Shown here piece after piece: positions 17,531-26,280 of a DNA stretch of 64,000 nucleotides. The notes under the pieces were generated by a model. It searched no databases. It saw only the letters and a list, made by a program, of their open reading frames with translations, and was not told where the DNA came from. The stretch covers positions 735,425 to 799,424 of the forward strand of contig NZ_MTQF01000003.1 of the NCBI RefSeq assembly GCF_001975985.1, read 5' to 3'. This stretch comes from [Flexibacter] sp. ATCC 35103. Lineage in GTDB: Bacteria > Bacteroidota > Bacteroidia > Flavobacteriales > Flavobacteriaceae. A program made the translations under genes and the position numbers. Within the stretch, counting starts at the first letter, position 1; each line of letters opens with the position of its first letter.

Positions 17531-18742
17531 ATGTCGAATATGATAAAAAAATTAAATCGATTAGCACATCCTGTTTTTCTTGTTTCGTTATTTATTCTTC
17601 TTTTAAATGATTTTATATTAAAAACGGTCTTTCATAATTATCTCACCGGAAAGTTATCTGATTTTGCAGGACTTCTTGCTTTTTCATTTTTTTGGAGTGT
17701 TCTTTTTCCAAAAAGAATCAAAGAAATTCATATTGCTGTTGCTTTATTTTTTGTTTTTTGGAAAAGTCCTTTTTCAGAAGCTTTTGTAAATTTCTTTGGT
17801 CTTTATCGTGTTGTAGATTTTTTAGATAATATGGCCTTGGTAAGTATTCTGGTTTCGTTTTGGTTATTAAAGCGAGAATCTGTCATATATAAAGTTCAGC
17901 CCGTTTTTCTGAAATTGATTTTTCTTCTTTCTTGTTTCTCTTTTGTTGCAACTTCAAAGCCACAGGAACCTGAAACGTTTGAGGATGGTTTTTCATATTT
18001 GCATCTGAATAACGAAACCGATAAAAAAATAACGGTTCTAATAAATTTTAAATTTTCTGAAAATGAAATTGTGACGTATAAAAAACAGCAGACTAAAATT
18101 CTTGTAGATAATTACAAAAGATTTATTAACCAAGATGAAAAAGAACATCGATTAGTTTTTAAGCCGTCAGATTCACTACAAATTATAAAGGAAGTAAATG
18201 ATGAATGGTTGTTACGAAAAAAATATAGTATGATACGCTCGATTATATTAGATAAAGGTGAGGAACAATATGTGGTATTGCCTTTGCATGGTAACGATAT
18301 ATCGATTGGTTTTCCTAAAGATTTTAAAATTTCAATTCTAGATGGCAATAATAAATTACTAAAAAGCTATGACAAAAAAGCTTTTTTTAATAAAACTGAA
18401 AACAAAGGATTAAACGAACTCTCAAGAAGTGAAGCTTTCAGTTTAACTTTTGGAAAGAAAAAAGAGCCTTTAAATATTTCTGATTGTTATGGTAAATGGG
18501 AATCTCGGCAAAAAAGTGATTTCAGTAAAATAGAAATCAATGCTAATTATTTTATAAATGATAACAATGGCGAAGTTTATGATTGTAATTACAAGGGTGA
18601 TACTATTTTAGTGCATTCACCTAATAAAATTTATTTGGGAATAATTAAAAAAGCCGCAAAAGATAGTCTTGTGATTTCCTGGGATAATGAACCAGATTTG
18701 ATTTATAGTAAGTCTAAAAAGACTACGGTTTTGGGGCGTTAA
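17531..18742 (+). CDS. membrane protein, unknown function
   Basis: The 403-residue product has four or so hydrophobic segments in the first 140 residues, followed by a long soluble, Lys-rich C-terminal part. The segment LTGKLSDFAGLLAF (about 38-51) is a striking conserved-looking motif that I associate with uncharacterised bacterial membrane proteins. No enzyme motif is visible. It stands alone after the LpxR-like gene and before the REP-like cluster. A second ATG lies 9 bases downstream (17540) and cannot be excluded as the start. Confidence 0.6.
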   Translation: MSNMIKKLNRLAHPVFLVSLFILLLNDFILKTVFHNYLTGKLSDFAGLLAFSFFWSVLFPKRIKEIHIAVALFFVFWKSPFSEAFVNFFGLYRVVDFLDNMALVSILVSFWLLKRESVIYKVQPVFLKLIFLLSCFSFVATSKPQEPETFEDGFSYLHLNNETDKKITVLINFKFSENEIVTYKKQQTKILVDNYKRFINQDEKEHRLVFKPSDSLQIIKEVNDEWLLRKKYSMIRSIILDKGEEQYVVLPLHGNDISIGFPKDFKISILDGNNKLLKSYDKKAFFNKTENKGLNELSRSEAFSLTFGKKKEPLNISDCYGKWESRQKSDFSKIEINANYFINDNNGEVYDCNYKGDTILVHSPNKIYLGIIKKAAKDSLVISWDNEPDLIYSKSKKTTVLGR

Positions 18743-18815
18743 TTTTTTTATGATTGGTTAAAAAAAACGATCCTATTTTCTTATAAAAATTACAAAATTA
18801 AGGTATTCTAAAACT

Positions 18816-18901
18816 GCTCTGAAAGAGCCTTAGCATTAGCATGGTGCAAAGCACTATGATCAATGAATGAATAATGATTATTATTTAAGCCCTGTAAGGG
18901 C
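18816..18901 (+). repeat. REP-like tripartite module 1
   Basis: Three hairpins follow in order: GCTCTgaaAGAGC (18816-18828), CATGGTGCaaaGCACTATG (18840-18858) and GCCCTgtaAGGGC (18889-18901). Each has a 5- or 8-bp stem and a 3-base loop. This is module 1 of a cluster around a RAYT-type transposase remnant. Confidence 0.75.
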
Positions 18902-18995
18902 GAAAGCCTAATCCTAAAAAAGATGTTTACCATATTTTACACGATGTTGTTAGAAAACACCTTTTTCTTTGAATCTTTATTCTCAATTTTCTTTT

Positions 18996-19075
18996 GCCCT
19001 TTCAGGGCAATTTCTACTTTTGATTTAATTCGTAGTGCGTTGCACTACGCTATTGCTTTTTAGGGCTTTCAGCCC
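18996..19075 (-). repeat. REP-like tripartite module 2, inverted
   Basis: The hairpin order is reversed: GCCCTttcAGGGC (18996-19008), CGTAGTGCgttGCACTACG (19031-19049), GGGCTttcAGCCC (19063-19075). It is in opposite orientation to modules 1 and 3. Confidence 0.75.
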
Positions 19076-19167
19076 ATTTTTGAAAGTTTAGAACACTTAT
19101 GATCGCAAATTCGCGCTATCGGTTGTCTTTTCTTGTACAAATTACGAAATTAAAGTATTCGAAAACT

Positions 19168-19246
19168 GCTCTGAAAGAGCCTTAGCAATAGCATGGTGCG
19201 AAGCACTATGAATAAATGAAGATTATTATTTAAGCCCTGTAAGGGC
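19168..19246 (+). repeat. REP-like tripartite module 3
   Basis: It is almost a copy of module 1: GCTCTgaaAGAGC (19168-19180), CATGGTGCgaaGCACTATG (19192-19210) and GCCCTgtaAGGGC (19234-19246). It abuts the 3' end of the transposase remnant, whose stop lies at 19253-19255. Confidence 0.75.
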
Positions 19247-19252
19247 GAAAGC

Positions 19253-19704
19253 CTAATCCCAAAGAAAACGTTCATCATATGTTACTTGGTATTTGTTTAA
19301 AAAAGCCAGTAATTCTTCCTTGAATGTGCGTTTTTTATGATGTTCTTCTTGATTTTGAATGTATTGCGTCACTATTTCTAGTTGTGATGGATTGACAGAA
19401 ATATACCATATCCATCTTGCCAATAAAATTTTACGTAATTTTTATCTATCGTTTTTATCCATTTTGAAGATTGCTTTTTTACTTCTTCGACCAATTTCAT
19501 TTGATTAATCTTTTTAGATAACAAGCATAAGATATGTACATGATCTTTATATCCTCCAATCTGAATTGGATTGCATTCTAATCCTTTGCAAATACCACCA
19601 AGGTATTGCCATAATCTCTCTTGTATATTATGGTCAATAAACGGATAATGTCCTTTAGTGCTAAAAGTTAAATGAACATATACTTTAGATAGTGATTGTG
19701 ACAT
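19253..19704 (-). pseudogene. frameshifted REP-associated tyrosine transposase (Y1/HUH family)
   Basis: The first 108 residues (19704 down to 19378) read as an IS200-like transposase: VYVHLTFSTKGHYPF at the start and the HUH motif in GGYKDHVHILCLL. The frame stops soon after WQDGYGIF. Shifting by one base within the T-run near 19402 restores a continuation that runs to 19253. This second part has VTQYIQNQEEHHKKRTF, containing the likely catalytic Tyr, and ends RFLWD. So one lost base separates the metal-binding HUH pair from the tyrosine. Flanking palindromes are the likely substrates of the intact enzyme. It is most likely inactive, unless frameshifting occurs. Confidence 0.8.
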
Positions 19705-19719
19705 ATTGTTTTTGCTTTA

Positions 19720-19797
19720 GCCCTTTCAGGGCAATATTCGTGATTTATTTAGTTCATAGTGCGATGCACTACGCTATTGCTTTTGGACTTTCAGCCC
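19720..19797 (-). repeat. REP-like tripartite module 4, inverted
   Basis: GCCCTttcAGGGC (19720-19732), CATAGTGCgatGCACTACG (19755-19773) and the imperfect GGACTttcAGCCC (19785-19797). It starts 16 bases before the ATG side of the transposase remnant. Confidence 0.7.
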
Positions 19798-20003
19798 ATT
19801 CTCAATGGTTGTTTCGAACTTATTATTGATCATTTTTATATAAGATGTTCTTAATTCAGATATTATTTTGTGTTATTTAGTTCATAGTGCGATGCACTAC
19901 ACTATTGCTTTTGGACTTTCAGCCCATTTTCAATGGTTGTTTCGAACTTATTATTGATCATTTTTATATAAAAGATGTTCTTAATTCAGATATTATTTTG
20001 TGT
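19751..20003. repeat. 128-bp tandem duplication containing REP-like hairpins
   Basis: The sequence starting AGTTCATAGTGCGATG at 19751 recurs at 19879 and continues almost base for base to about 20003. The differences are a G/A change, a C/T change and one inserted A. The duplication adds a partial fifth module. The remaining sequence up to 20122 is AT-rich and I see nothing in it. Confidence 0.8.
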
Positions 20004-20122
20004 TTGAATAATTAAATAGATTCTATATCAGTAAAAATATATTAATTGATTTTTCTTTCTTTACTCCAAAAGTTATTTTTTTTGTCAAAATAAGCTATAT
20101 TTTTAACCTAGTATTCTAAACC

Positions 20123-20159
20123 AAAAAAGCCACTCTAAAAATTTTAGAATGGCTTTTTT
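20123..20159 (-). terminator. terminator after the XRE regulator gene
   Basis: AAAAAAGCCA and TGGCTTTTTT arms with an inner TCTAAAA/TTTTAGA stem form a long hairpin with one mismatch. It lies 17 bases beyond the stop of the minus-strand regulator gene. Confidence 0.85.
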
Positions 20160-20176
20160 AATTTTATATAAATATT

Positions 20177-20572
20177 TTATTTCTCCTTCAATAACTTCTC
20201 TAAATACTCGACTTTTTCTTTTTCAGCGAGAACCAAACGTTCGTAAAGTTCAACCACTTTGTCAAGTGGATTAAAGTTGCAAATAGCACCACTCTCAAAT
20301 TTTCCAAAATTTCCGGGACTATCATTGAAAGTATTAAAATAGGTAATCATATTTTCTTCTGAAAAACCTTTTATTGCTTCTGCGGTTACACCAAGTGCTT
20401 TTGCTATTTCGACAAGTTTTTCATCGTCTATAGTTTCGCTATTTTCAATAGACGATATTGTTTGCTGACTAATGCCCAAAGCTTGTGCCAAAGCTTCTTG
20501 TTTCATATCTCGAAGTTCACGAATACGGCTAATTTTTCGCCCTATATGATTTGGTTTTGTTGCTGTGCTCAT
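20177..20572 (-). CDS. XRE family transcriptional regulator
   Basis: The 131-residue DNA-binding protein has a Cro/C1-type helix-turn-helix at about 14-67 (REEALAQ-like KQEALAQALGISQQTISSIE). A linker with NFNPLDKVVELYERL follows, then a C-terminal coiled coil (about 105-131, EKEKVEYLEKLLKE). This architecture is common in Bacteroidota for stand-alone regulators. It has its own terminator. An 18-base imperfect palindrome 67 bases upstream is a possible operator. The target genes are unknown. Confidence 0.85.
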   Translation of the reverse strand: MSTATKPNHIGRKISRIRELRDMKQEALAQALGISQQTISSIENSETIDDEKLVEIAKALGVTAEAIKGFSEENMITYFNTFNDSPGNFGKFESGAICNFNPLDKVVELYERLVLAEKEKVEYLEKLLKEK

Positions 20573-20638
20573 AAATTCAAAGGTATTTAAAATTCTTTTA
20601 CAAAATAAACTTTAGTAAAAAACAAGGTTGTTCGTGTA

Positions 20639-20656
20639 CGATACAATTTTGTGTCG
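20639..20656. promoter_or_regulatory. candidate operator palindrome upstream of the XRE gene
   Basis: CGATACAA-TT-TTGTGTCG matches as an inverted repeat in 7 of 8 positions per arm. It lies 67 bases before the regulator start, where autoregulation by a Cro/C1-type protein would be expected. This is inference only. Confidence 0.35.
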
Positions 20657-20844
20657 TTTTGCGATAAGTAAAAATACAATTTTTCTTATGAATTATGCAA
20701 TTCTAAAATTTCTGCTTTCTTCCTCATCTTATAATTAGACAAGATTATTTAGTTAACATTAAATGATTGTCTGGATCTTTTATAACTCAATGTTTTATTT
20801 ATCTATTGGTCATAAACAAAATTAAAGAATGTTTTATAAAATCA

Positions 20845-20876
20845 AAAACCGTATTACAATCAAGTAATACGGTTTT
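20845..20876 (-). terminator. hairpin terminator, ACCGTATT family
   Basis: A perfect 12-bp stem (20845-20856 with 20865-20876) with an 8-base loop, and A/T runs at both edges. A near-copy with a similar loop lies at 26281-26317. It probably ends the minus-strand lipoprotein-membrane gene run starting upstream at 21144. The rest of 20573-21143 is AT-rich without a visible gene. Confidence 0.7.
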
Positions 20877-21143
20877 AGTGTCAAGCTTTTGGGTATTATG
20901 TTTATGTAGGATACGTTTAAAAAACCTTTTGATTTAAATTTGGTTTTTATATTTTTTACAGATAAGTTCTCTTTTATTGTTGGTAAAGAAAATAATTCTT
21001 ACAAATATAGTCAAAACACATTGATTTAAATTTTATTTATGGTTTATTTTCTAATAAATGCATTTAATTTAAGATATATTTTAATTTTGATTGCGATTTT
21101 ATTTTAAAAAATAATTCCCTACTCTGATTTTTTAGATTATCCA

Positions 21144-22175
21144 TTAATGACGATTATCGCATTGTAGATAAATATCTTCGTTTGATTTATCAATTATCGA
21201 AATTGCCGGACAACCAAAAGATTCGTATTGAAAACCAAAAACAACCTCCGGTTTATTCTTAAACAATTTGCCTGTATATTGATCAAACGATTCGTCTCCG
21301 TTTTCACCGTTTAGTGGAGCGGGAGAGGTGCCTTCGCTTTGGGTGTAAACCTTATCGATTATGATTTCTTTGGTTTTAGAATCGGCTATTAAAAGGCGTC
21401 TGGTATAAATTATTTTATGGCTATCAAGATAATCTTGTAAAAAATACTGATGGCTTTCTGTTGTATACGAATAAGTGTTGCCGGGAATTGTGTTTTTTAA
21501 TGCAGTGATATCTTCAGCCTTCATAGGTTTAGAAGGATATTCTTTACGCGCAATTTTTTTCCAGACAATTGGTTTTAATGGTCCTTTTGCAAACGGATTT
21601 TCTTTGCCCGCATAGACAATTACATTCGAATAATAATCACCAAATCCGTTTAAATTTTGTTTGCTGATTTCAAAACCAATCATATAATCGTATCGGCGAT
21701 ACGGCCAATCTTCTTCAGAGGAGTAACCGTTTATCCATGCAGCAGCTTTAAGGTTTTTTATTGCAAATGATGCCAGTTTGTTTTTTGCATAATCGTAAAC
21801 AAAAAGAGAATCGGTTTCTGATATATTTGTTTTAGATAAAAAATGATTTCTGTATTTTTTTTCTAAAGTGAAATATTTTGAAGCACTCTTCTCCATTTTT
21901 TCAATATTGGGTAAAGCAAGCGTGTCTGAAGCAGTATCGTTTAGAGGATAAATGTCTGAAAGAGATACAAAAGCCACATCGGTACTGTCTCTATAAGTAA
22001 GCGTAAATAAATTTATACTTTCTTTTCTGGGCGCTTCTTCGGCTTGTAGAGTATCATTTTGTGTTGTTGTAGTTTTGTCAGGATGAGAGTTATTGTCTTT
22101 GGTTTCTTCCTTTTTGTTGCAGGATAATAGTAAAAGAAACGAAGCGCCAAGAAGTACAGGTATTTTAAAATTCAT
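21144..22175 (-). CDS. lipoprotein of unknown function
   Basis: The 343-residue product has a lipoprotein signal peptide ending in LLLLSCNKKEE (lipid-modified Cys at about 19). An acidic/Thr-rich linker follows (about 22-50), and then a soluble domain with several aromatic stretches. I do not recognise the domain. It is the last gene of a five- to six-gene minus-strand run that also holds three small membrane proteins and two SUKH-like proteins, so it may be the surface or periplasmic member of that unit. Confidence 0.6.
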   Translation of the reverse strand: MNFKIPVLLGASFLLLLSCNKKEETKDNNSHPDKTTTTQNDTLQAEEAPRKESINLFTLTYRDSTDVAFVSLSDIYPLNDTASDTLALPNIEKMEKSASKYFTLEKKYRNHFLSKTNISETDSLFVYDYAKNKLASFAIKNLKAAAWINGYSSEEDWPYRRYDYMIGFEISKQNLNGFGDYYSNVIVYAGKENPFAKGPLKPIVWKKIARKEYPSKPMKAEDITALKNTIPGNTYSYTTESHQYFLQDYLDSHKIIYTRRLLIADSKTKEIIIDKVYTQSEGTSPAPLNGENGDESFDQYTGKLFKNKPEVVFGFQYESFGCPAISIIDKSNEDIYLQCDNRH

Positions 22176-22231
22176 AAATAGATATGGATTTAAGGTTAGG
22201 TTTTGGTAAACTATTTTTATTATTATTTGTT

Positions 22232-22585
22232 TTATTTCGAAATCAGGACTAAAAAATATACAATCGATGCTATTAAGAGAATCAACGCAATAGTAAGCAA
22301 TACATCATCTTGCATGGTATCTATGCTTTTTTTGGCGAGGTAAAAACGGTTGAATAATAAACCAATTTCATAGCAAACCAAAAATGCAATTAGGGTTAAT
22401 ATCCCGTATAATCGCTCTAATCCGCCGCTTCCGCTAAAGGCTCCTTCGTGTGCAAACCAACTAACTATAATTGCCAGAGGAACAATTAATAATGTCGATT
22501 TTATAATAACTGGACTGCCTTTCCAGAACAGTAATACAATCAATGCGATTATAGGGATTAATAACCAGCGGAGTAATAGTGTCAT
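22232..22585 (-). CDS. small membrane protein, unknown function
   Basis: The 117-residue product has four hydrophobic helices (about 5-20, 27-43, 60-80, 95-115). No family was recognised. It lies between the lipoprotein gene and another membrane-protein gene on the same strand, with a gap of 21 bases to the upstream gene. It is probably an integral inner-membrane protein of the same transcript. Confidence 0.6.
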   Translation of the reverse strand: MTLLLRWLLIPIIALIVLLFWKGSPVIIKSTLLIVPLAIIVSWFAHEGAFSGSGGLERLYGILTLIAFLVCYEIGLLFNRFYLAKKSIDTMQDDVLLTIALILLIASIVYFLVLISK

Positions 22586-22606
22586 AGCGTTTCGTTTTTA
22601 CTTACA

Positions 22607-23203
22607 TTAATTTGGTTCTATTTTAGTGATATTTCCAGTGTTTTTGTTGAAGGTAATTGTTTTATTTGGTCCTCCGTAAAAAAGTGTGAGCGTGAGTGTA
22701 CTGTCGGTTTCATTTTTGAAAATGATATCTTTTGCTGTTCGAATTGTTACATCCAAATTATCATTCATAAGCTCATGATCAGTGCTTTTAAAGATTCTTT
22801 TTTCGATCACGCCATTTTTTTCTATCACTTCAAGCCATGGTGGCGCCATTGCACTATAACTTACAATTTGTGCCCGATATTTTTCATTTAGATTTTTATC
22901 GATCAGCAGTCCTAAGGATGTTGTTGAAAGAACCCATGCATAAAAGGGCATCATCATAGGCAAAATGCTGAGTAGTATTGATCCTATTATTGCTACCAAA
23001 AGTAATTTTGCCATAATTTTTTTCCAGAACACAACAATTACCAAAGAACTTGTTGCAAACCAAAGCCAAAATAAAGCAACATCGCTATAATAACCACGCA
23101 GGCTAATATCTTTAAAATAATACAAGAAACAATTTATTGCCAGAAGCAAACTGAGAATCAGATAAGTTCTAAGTATTATTATATATTTTTTATTTGGGCT
23201 CAT
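22607..23203 (-). CDS. membrane protein, unknown function
   Basis: The 198-residue product has about four TM helices in the first 100 residues, then a soluble C-terminal domain with a beta-rich end (TLTLFYGGPNKTITFNK). It overlaps the start of the next upstream gene by 14 bases (23190-23203), indicating one operon. No family was recognised. Confidence 0.6.
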   Translation of the reverse strand: MSPNKKYIIILRTYLILSLLLAINCFLYYFKDISLRGYYSDVALFWLWFATSSLVIVVFWKKIMAKLLLVAIIGSILLSILPMMMPFYAWVLSTTSLGLLIDKNLNEKYRAQIVSYSAMAPPWLEVIEKNGVIEKRIFKSTDHELMNDNLDVTIRTAKDIIFKNETDSTLTLTLFYGGPNKTITFNKNTGNITKIEPN

Positions 23204-23642
23204 GGCTTTTTGAGATATAGTTTAAGGCAAATATTGTGACAATTGACAGAACCAAAACCGGCAAAATCGAATTCGAAAATGTATAAAGAACTTCTTCTCT
23301 AAAAGTATATGTACTCCATGACGATTCGCGATCGACAAAAACAGTATGATTCCAGAAAAGCCAGGCTAAAATTAAGATTAAAATTTCGATTGTTCTTTTC
23401 AAATGCATGTTTTTAATTAGCGAAAGGGCAAGAAATAAGAAGGTTAAGAAAATGGTTGTAAATAATGACATTAAAAAAACATCTTCGGAAAAAGTACAAT
23501 CTAAACAGCCACTTGAAATGTTTTTAGAAAATTTTCCCACTGACCAGTAGATTTCTAAAAAAGTGCTTGTAAACAGAAGTAACCCAACCAGGATATATTT
23601 CTTTAAAAAACAGATAAATTTATTTTGAGAAATTAATGCCAT
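23190..23642 (-). CDS. small membrane protein, unknown function
   Basis: The 150-residue product has four predicted TM helices (about 12-30, 50-75, 85-100, 122-142) and a CLDC pair in the first loop (about 41-44). It overlaps the following gene by 14 bases and starts 2 bases after the SUKH-like gene upstream. It is therefore tightly coupled to that gene and to the membrane proteins downstream. The function is unknown. Confidence 0.6.
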   Translation of the reverse strand: MALISQNKFICFLKKYILVGLLLFTSTFLEIYWSVGKFSKNISSGCLDCTFSEDVFLMSLFTTIFLTFLFLALSLIKNMHLKRTIEILILILAWLFWNHTVFVDRESSWSTYTFREEVLYTFSNSILPVLVLSIVTIFALNYISKSHEPK

Positions 23643-23644
23643 GT

Positions 23645-24244
23645 TTATTTATCTGTTTTTACATTCTCGATATAATTTTCGACTATTTCTAAAAATTCAT
23701 CTTTTGTTAAAAAGCGTTTAAAAAATTCTTCTAAAGTTCCTTCATTTTCAATTTCCTGGAAAAAAACTTCATGGTCTGTTCCGTAAACCGTTGGATTCTC
23801 TTGATTAGGATCTGTGAGGCAAATAAAATATTGATCCGGAAATCCGTAAGAATAGCAAATGCACATAAATTCTAAATCTCCGCCGGTAACAACTTCCCTT
23901 ATTTCACTGTCTTCTACAAGTCCGTCAAGTTCATCAAAATCATCCGAATCTTTCCTGAATGGTGTAAATAAAAAATTTCTAAAAAAAGCCTGACCATAGG
24001 GAATTTCATGATCAGAGAAAAAATGATCTAATAAACTATCATAAAATGCTTTTTTATTGGTTACATATAATTGCTGGTTACTTTTGTAAAATTCATCAAC
24101 ACCATATAATTCATCTTCAAAATCGTTTGGATATAAAGGATGTTTAAATTCAATAGATTCTAAATCTTTCTGTAATGAGTTTCCTTTTACATTGTCAATA
24201 TTTCCTCCTAATTTCTGAATTTGAAGTAGTATTTCTTGTTTCAT
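23645..24244 (-). CDS. SUKH-like (SMI1/KNR4) domain protein
   Basis: The 199-residue acidic product has no signal peptide. The region FMCICYSYGFPDQYFICLTDPNQ and the following VYGTDHEVFF segment resemble the strand-rich core of SMI1/KNR4 (SUKH) domains, and the C-terminal LEEFFKRFL helix is also typical. SUKH proteins often act as immunity proteins against contact-dependent toxins, but many have other roles. It lies 12 bases after a second SUKH-containing gene. The family call is tentative. Confidence 0.5.
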   Translation of the reverse strand: MKQEILLQIQKLGGNIDNVKGNSLQKDLESIEFKHPLYPNDFEDELYGVDEFYKSNQQLYVTNKKAFYDSLLDHFFSDHEIPYGQAFFRNFLFTPFRKDSDDFDELDGLVEDSEIREVVTGGDLEFMCICYSYGFPDQYFICLTDPNQENPTVYGTDHEVFFQEIENEGTLEEFFKRFLTKDEFLEIVENYIENVKTDK

Positions 24245-24256
24245 ATTTCTGATTTT

Positions 24257-25897
24257 CTAGCTTCCACAAGCAATGTAGCAAGTTGGCAATTCGTTAATAA
24301 TTTGAAGATTCTCATCTGTTCCTTCAAAAAACACATGATCTCCCAATTCTTTATTTGCCTGCTGGTTATGTGTTTTTAGTAAAAACTCTAAAGCTGTAAA
24401 GTTTTTATTATTATCCGCTTTCAGTCTGGCGAAAATCTCGACCTGATGTTCGGTTTCATTAGGATATTTTTCGAAAACATCTTGGTCTTCATCAATTAAA
24501 GTTTCATTTTCTAATACATCAGCAGCTTTTGTTATCCAACTCATGTACTGAATCTGAAGTTCCGGAACATCAAAAACAATTTCACTTGGTTTCCAGTTCT
24601 CATCAGTTTTGTAAATTCTTTTTTGATATTCGATAACTTCCTGATTGAACTTTTCGGCATCGTCATAGAATTTTTTCGAAAAAAACCAGGCAATATTATT
24701 TAATGTCATTTTTGATCTGGGAATATTCACAGGTATAATAGGTGTTAATTCTTCAATGCACCATTTTTCGTAATTTTTTGCTGGTTCGTATCCTGATAAA
24801 GCACTTTTTTTGAAATATGGTAAAGCTTTGTCCTTCTCATTTTTATGATAATATGCATAACCTACCCGAAAATTCCATAAGAAATCTTCTGTTCCATTTT
24901 CAGATTCAGTTAGGAGAATTTTGATAGCCTTATCATATTCTGAATTATTATTATAAGCGCGTCCTAATAAATTCTTTAACTCATAATTTAATTCAGATTC
25001 TGGAATCGCTTCAATTTTCTCAATTATTTTAGTGTGCTTGTCAGAGTCGTGCCATTTAATTAATTGTTCAATAAGTCCTGATTTTTGTTCAATTACTTCT
25101 GTTAGAAAATTTATCCTGATATTATTTTCTCTTAATTTCTTGATTATTTCCTCGTTTAGATCTTCTTCAGAAAGTTCAAGAAATAAATAGTTTTCATCAA
25201 TTTCAGGATGAATTTCAGAAAAACTATTCATTTGATTTTTTAGTTCCTCATATCTTTTATCGTTTTCTCTCACAAAACCTGCAGTAACTTTATTGGGCGT
25301 TAACCATAGCCAGCTATTTTTGTATTTGCTTTGATAATTAGCATATCCGCTATTGAAATAATCTGGTTCTGAGAACTTAATCTCCAGAATATTTTCAAGC
25401 AGTTTTGCTGTATTTTCGATTGAATCTTCTGTCTCAATAACCAATTCATTCTCAATATCAAGTTCTAAAAGTTCCAGATATTCTTTAAACGATCCGGCAA
25501 TTTCTTCTTCATTATCGCATTCAATATCAATAAAATAAACCTTAGGATTTTCTTTGTTTTCTCTGTAATCCAGGCAAATATACCAATGACCATCTCCGTC
25601 TAAAGGCACAAGTCCGTCAAGTTCAAAACTCACATATTCTTTAGATTCTTCCCAGTCAAAATCAGTTAAAGACGGAAAGTGAGGTCCAATTCCGTTAAGT
25701 ATTTCTTGAGGTAATTCAGGAAATTTATATCGAATATATCCGCCATTTTGAATTTTTAGGATTTCTACTAATTCTGTTGGTAATTTAAAGCCAATTTGCT
25801 TTTCTGCATTTTTCAAAATATCATCTGTAAGTTCCGGCTGAAGATAAGGCAGGTATATTGGTACTCTCCAGATGGTTTGTAGTTTTTTAAGATTCAT
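24257..25897 (-). CDS. SMI1/KNR4 (SUKH) domain protein with TPR-like repeats
   Basis: The 546-residue cytoplasmic protein has an N-terminal SUKH domain (about 20-150). It shows LPTELVEILKIQNGG and the usual DGHWYICLDYR and PKVYFIDIE strands. An alpha-helical middle part (about 300-390) reads like TPR/Sel1 repeats (LLGRAYNNNSEYDKAI, VGYAYYHKNEKDKALPYF). The C-terminal region is unknown and ends in CYIACGS. It is the first gene of the minus-strand run. Immunity to a polymorphic toxin is one hypothesis, but no toxin gene is visible in the window. Confidence 0.7.
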   Translation of the reverse strand: MNLKKLQTIWRVPIYLPYLQPELTDDILKNAEKQIGFKLPTELVEILKIQNGGYIRYKFPELPQEILNGIGPHFPSLTDFDWEESKEYVSFELDGLVPLDGDGHWYICLDYRENKENPKVYFIDIECDNEEEIAGSFKEYLELLELDIENELVIETEDSIENTAKLLENILEIKFSEPDYFNSGYANYQSKYKNSWLWLTPNKVTAGFVRENDKRYEELKNQMNSFSEIHPEIDENYLFLELSEEDLNEEIIKKLRENNIRINFLTEVIEQKSGLIEQLIKWHDSDKHTKIIEKIEAIPESELNYELKNLLGRAYNNNSEYDKAIKILLTESENGTEDFLWNFRVGYAYYHKNEKDKALPYFKKSALSGYEPAKNYEKWCIEELTPIIPVNIPRSKMTLNNIAWFFSKKFYDDAEKFNQEVIEYQKRIYKTDENWKPSEIVFDVPELQIQYMSWITKAADVLENETLIDEDQDVFEKYPNETEHQVEIFARLKADNNKNFTALEFLLKTHNQQANKELGDHVFFEGTDENLQIINELPTCYIACGS

Positions 25898-26080
25898 CGT
25901 TTAAGTTGTTGCTTTTATTAGTTTACGGATTTATTCAAAAATATAAAATCTATATGAAGAAATATCCTGCAAATAGTATTATTATATTCAATTAAGTGCT
26001 GATTTTTTGAGATTAATACTTAACCTTTTGATAATATACTCAATGATTTAAAACTTTATTTTTATTTAAAAATTAAAACG

Positions 26081-26257
26081 ATGAAAATCAATTGGATAAT
26101 AATAGGAATTGTAGTTGCAGTAGCAATTGTTTTAATTGTGCTTACAACAAAAAGAAATCAGAAAGAGAAAAAGAAACTAACCGATTTACTAAATAATGAT
26201 TTTAAGAAACCGGATGAAGATGAACCGGATTTTGATAATAATGCGAGTGAACGATAG
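26081..26257 (+). CDS. 58-residue single-pass membrane protein
   Basis: The product begins MKINWIIIGIVVAVAIVLIV, a single TM helix, followed by a basic cluster (TTKRNQKEKKK) and an acidic tail (PDEDEPDFDN). The gene sits alone on the plus strand and is followed by a strong hairpin terminator at 26281-26317. The type, a small anchor with a charged tail, is common in Flavobacterium. The function is unknown. Confidence 0.6.
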   Translation: MKINWIIIGIVVAVAIVLIVLTTKRNQKEKKKLTDLLNNDFKKPDEDEPDFDNNASER

Positions 26258-26280
26258 TTTACAGTAAAATGTCTTAAATA

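Noticed and set aside
18780..20003. Repeated hairpins as a possible CRISPR array
   Set aside because: Repeats are palindromic modules with variable orientation and without regular unique spacers, and no cas gene is present; REP-like is the better reading.
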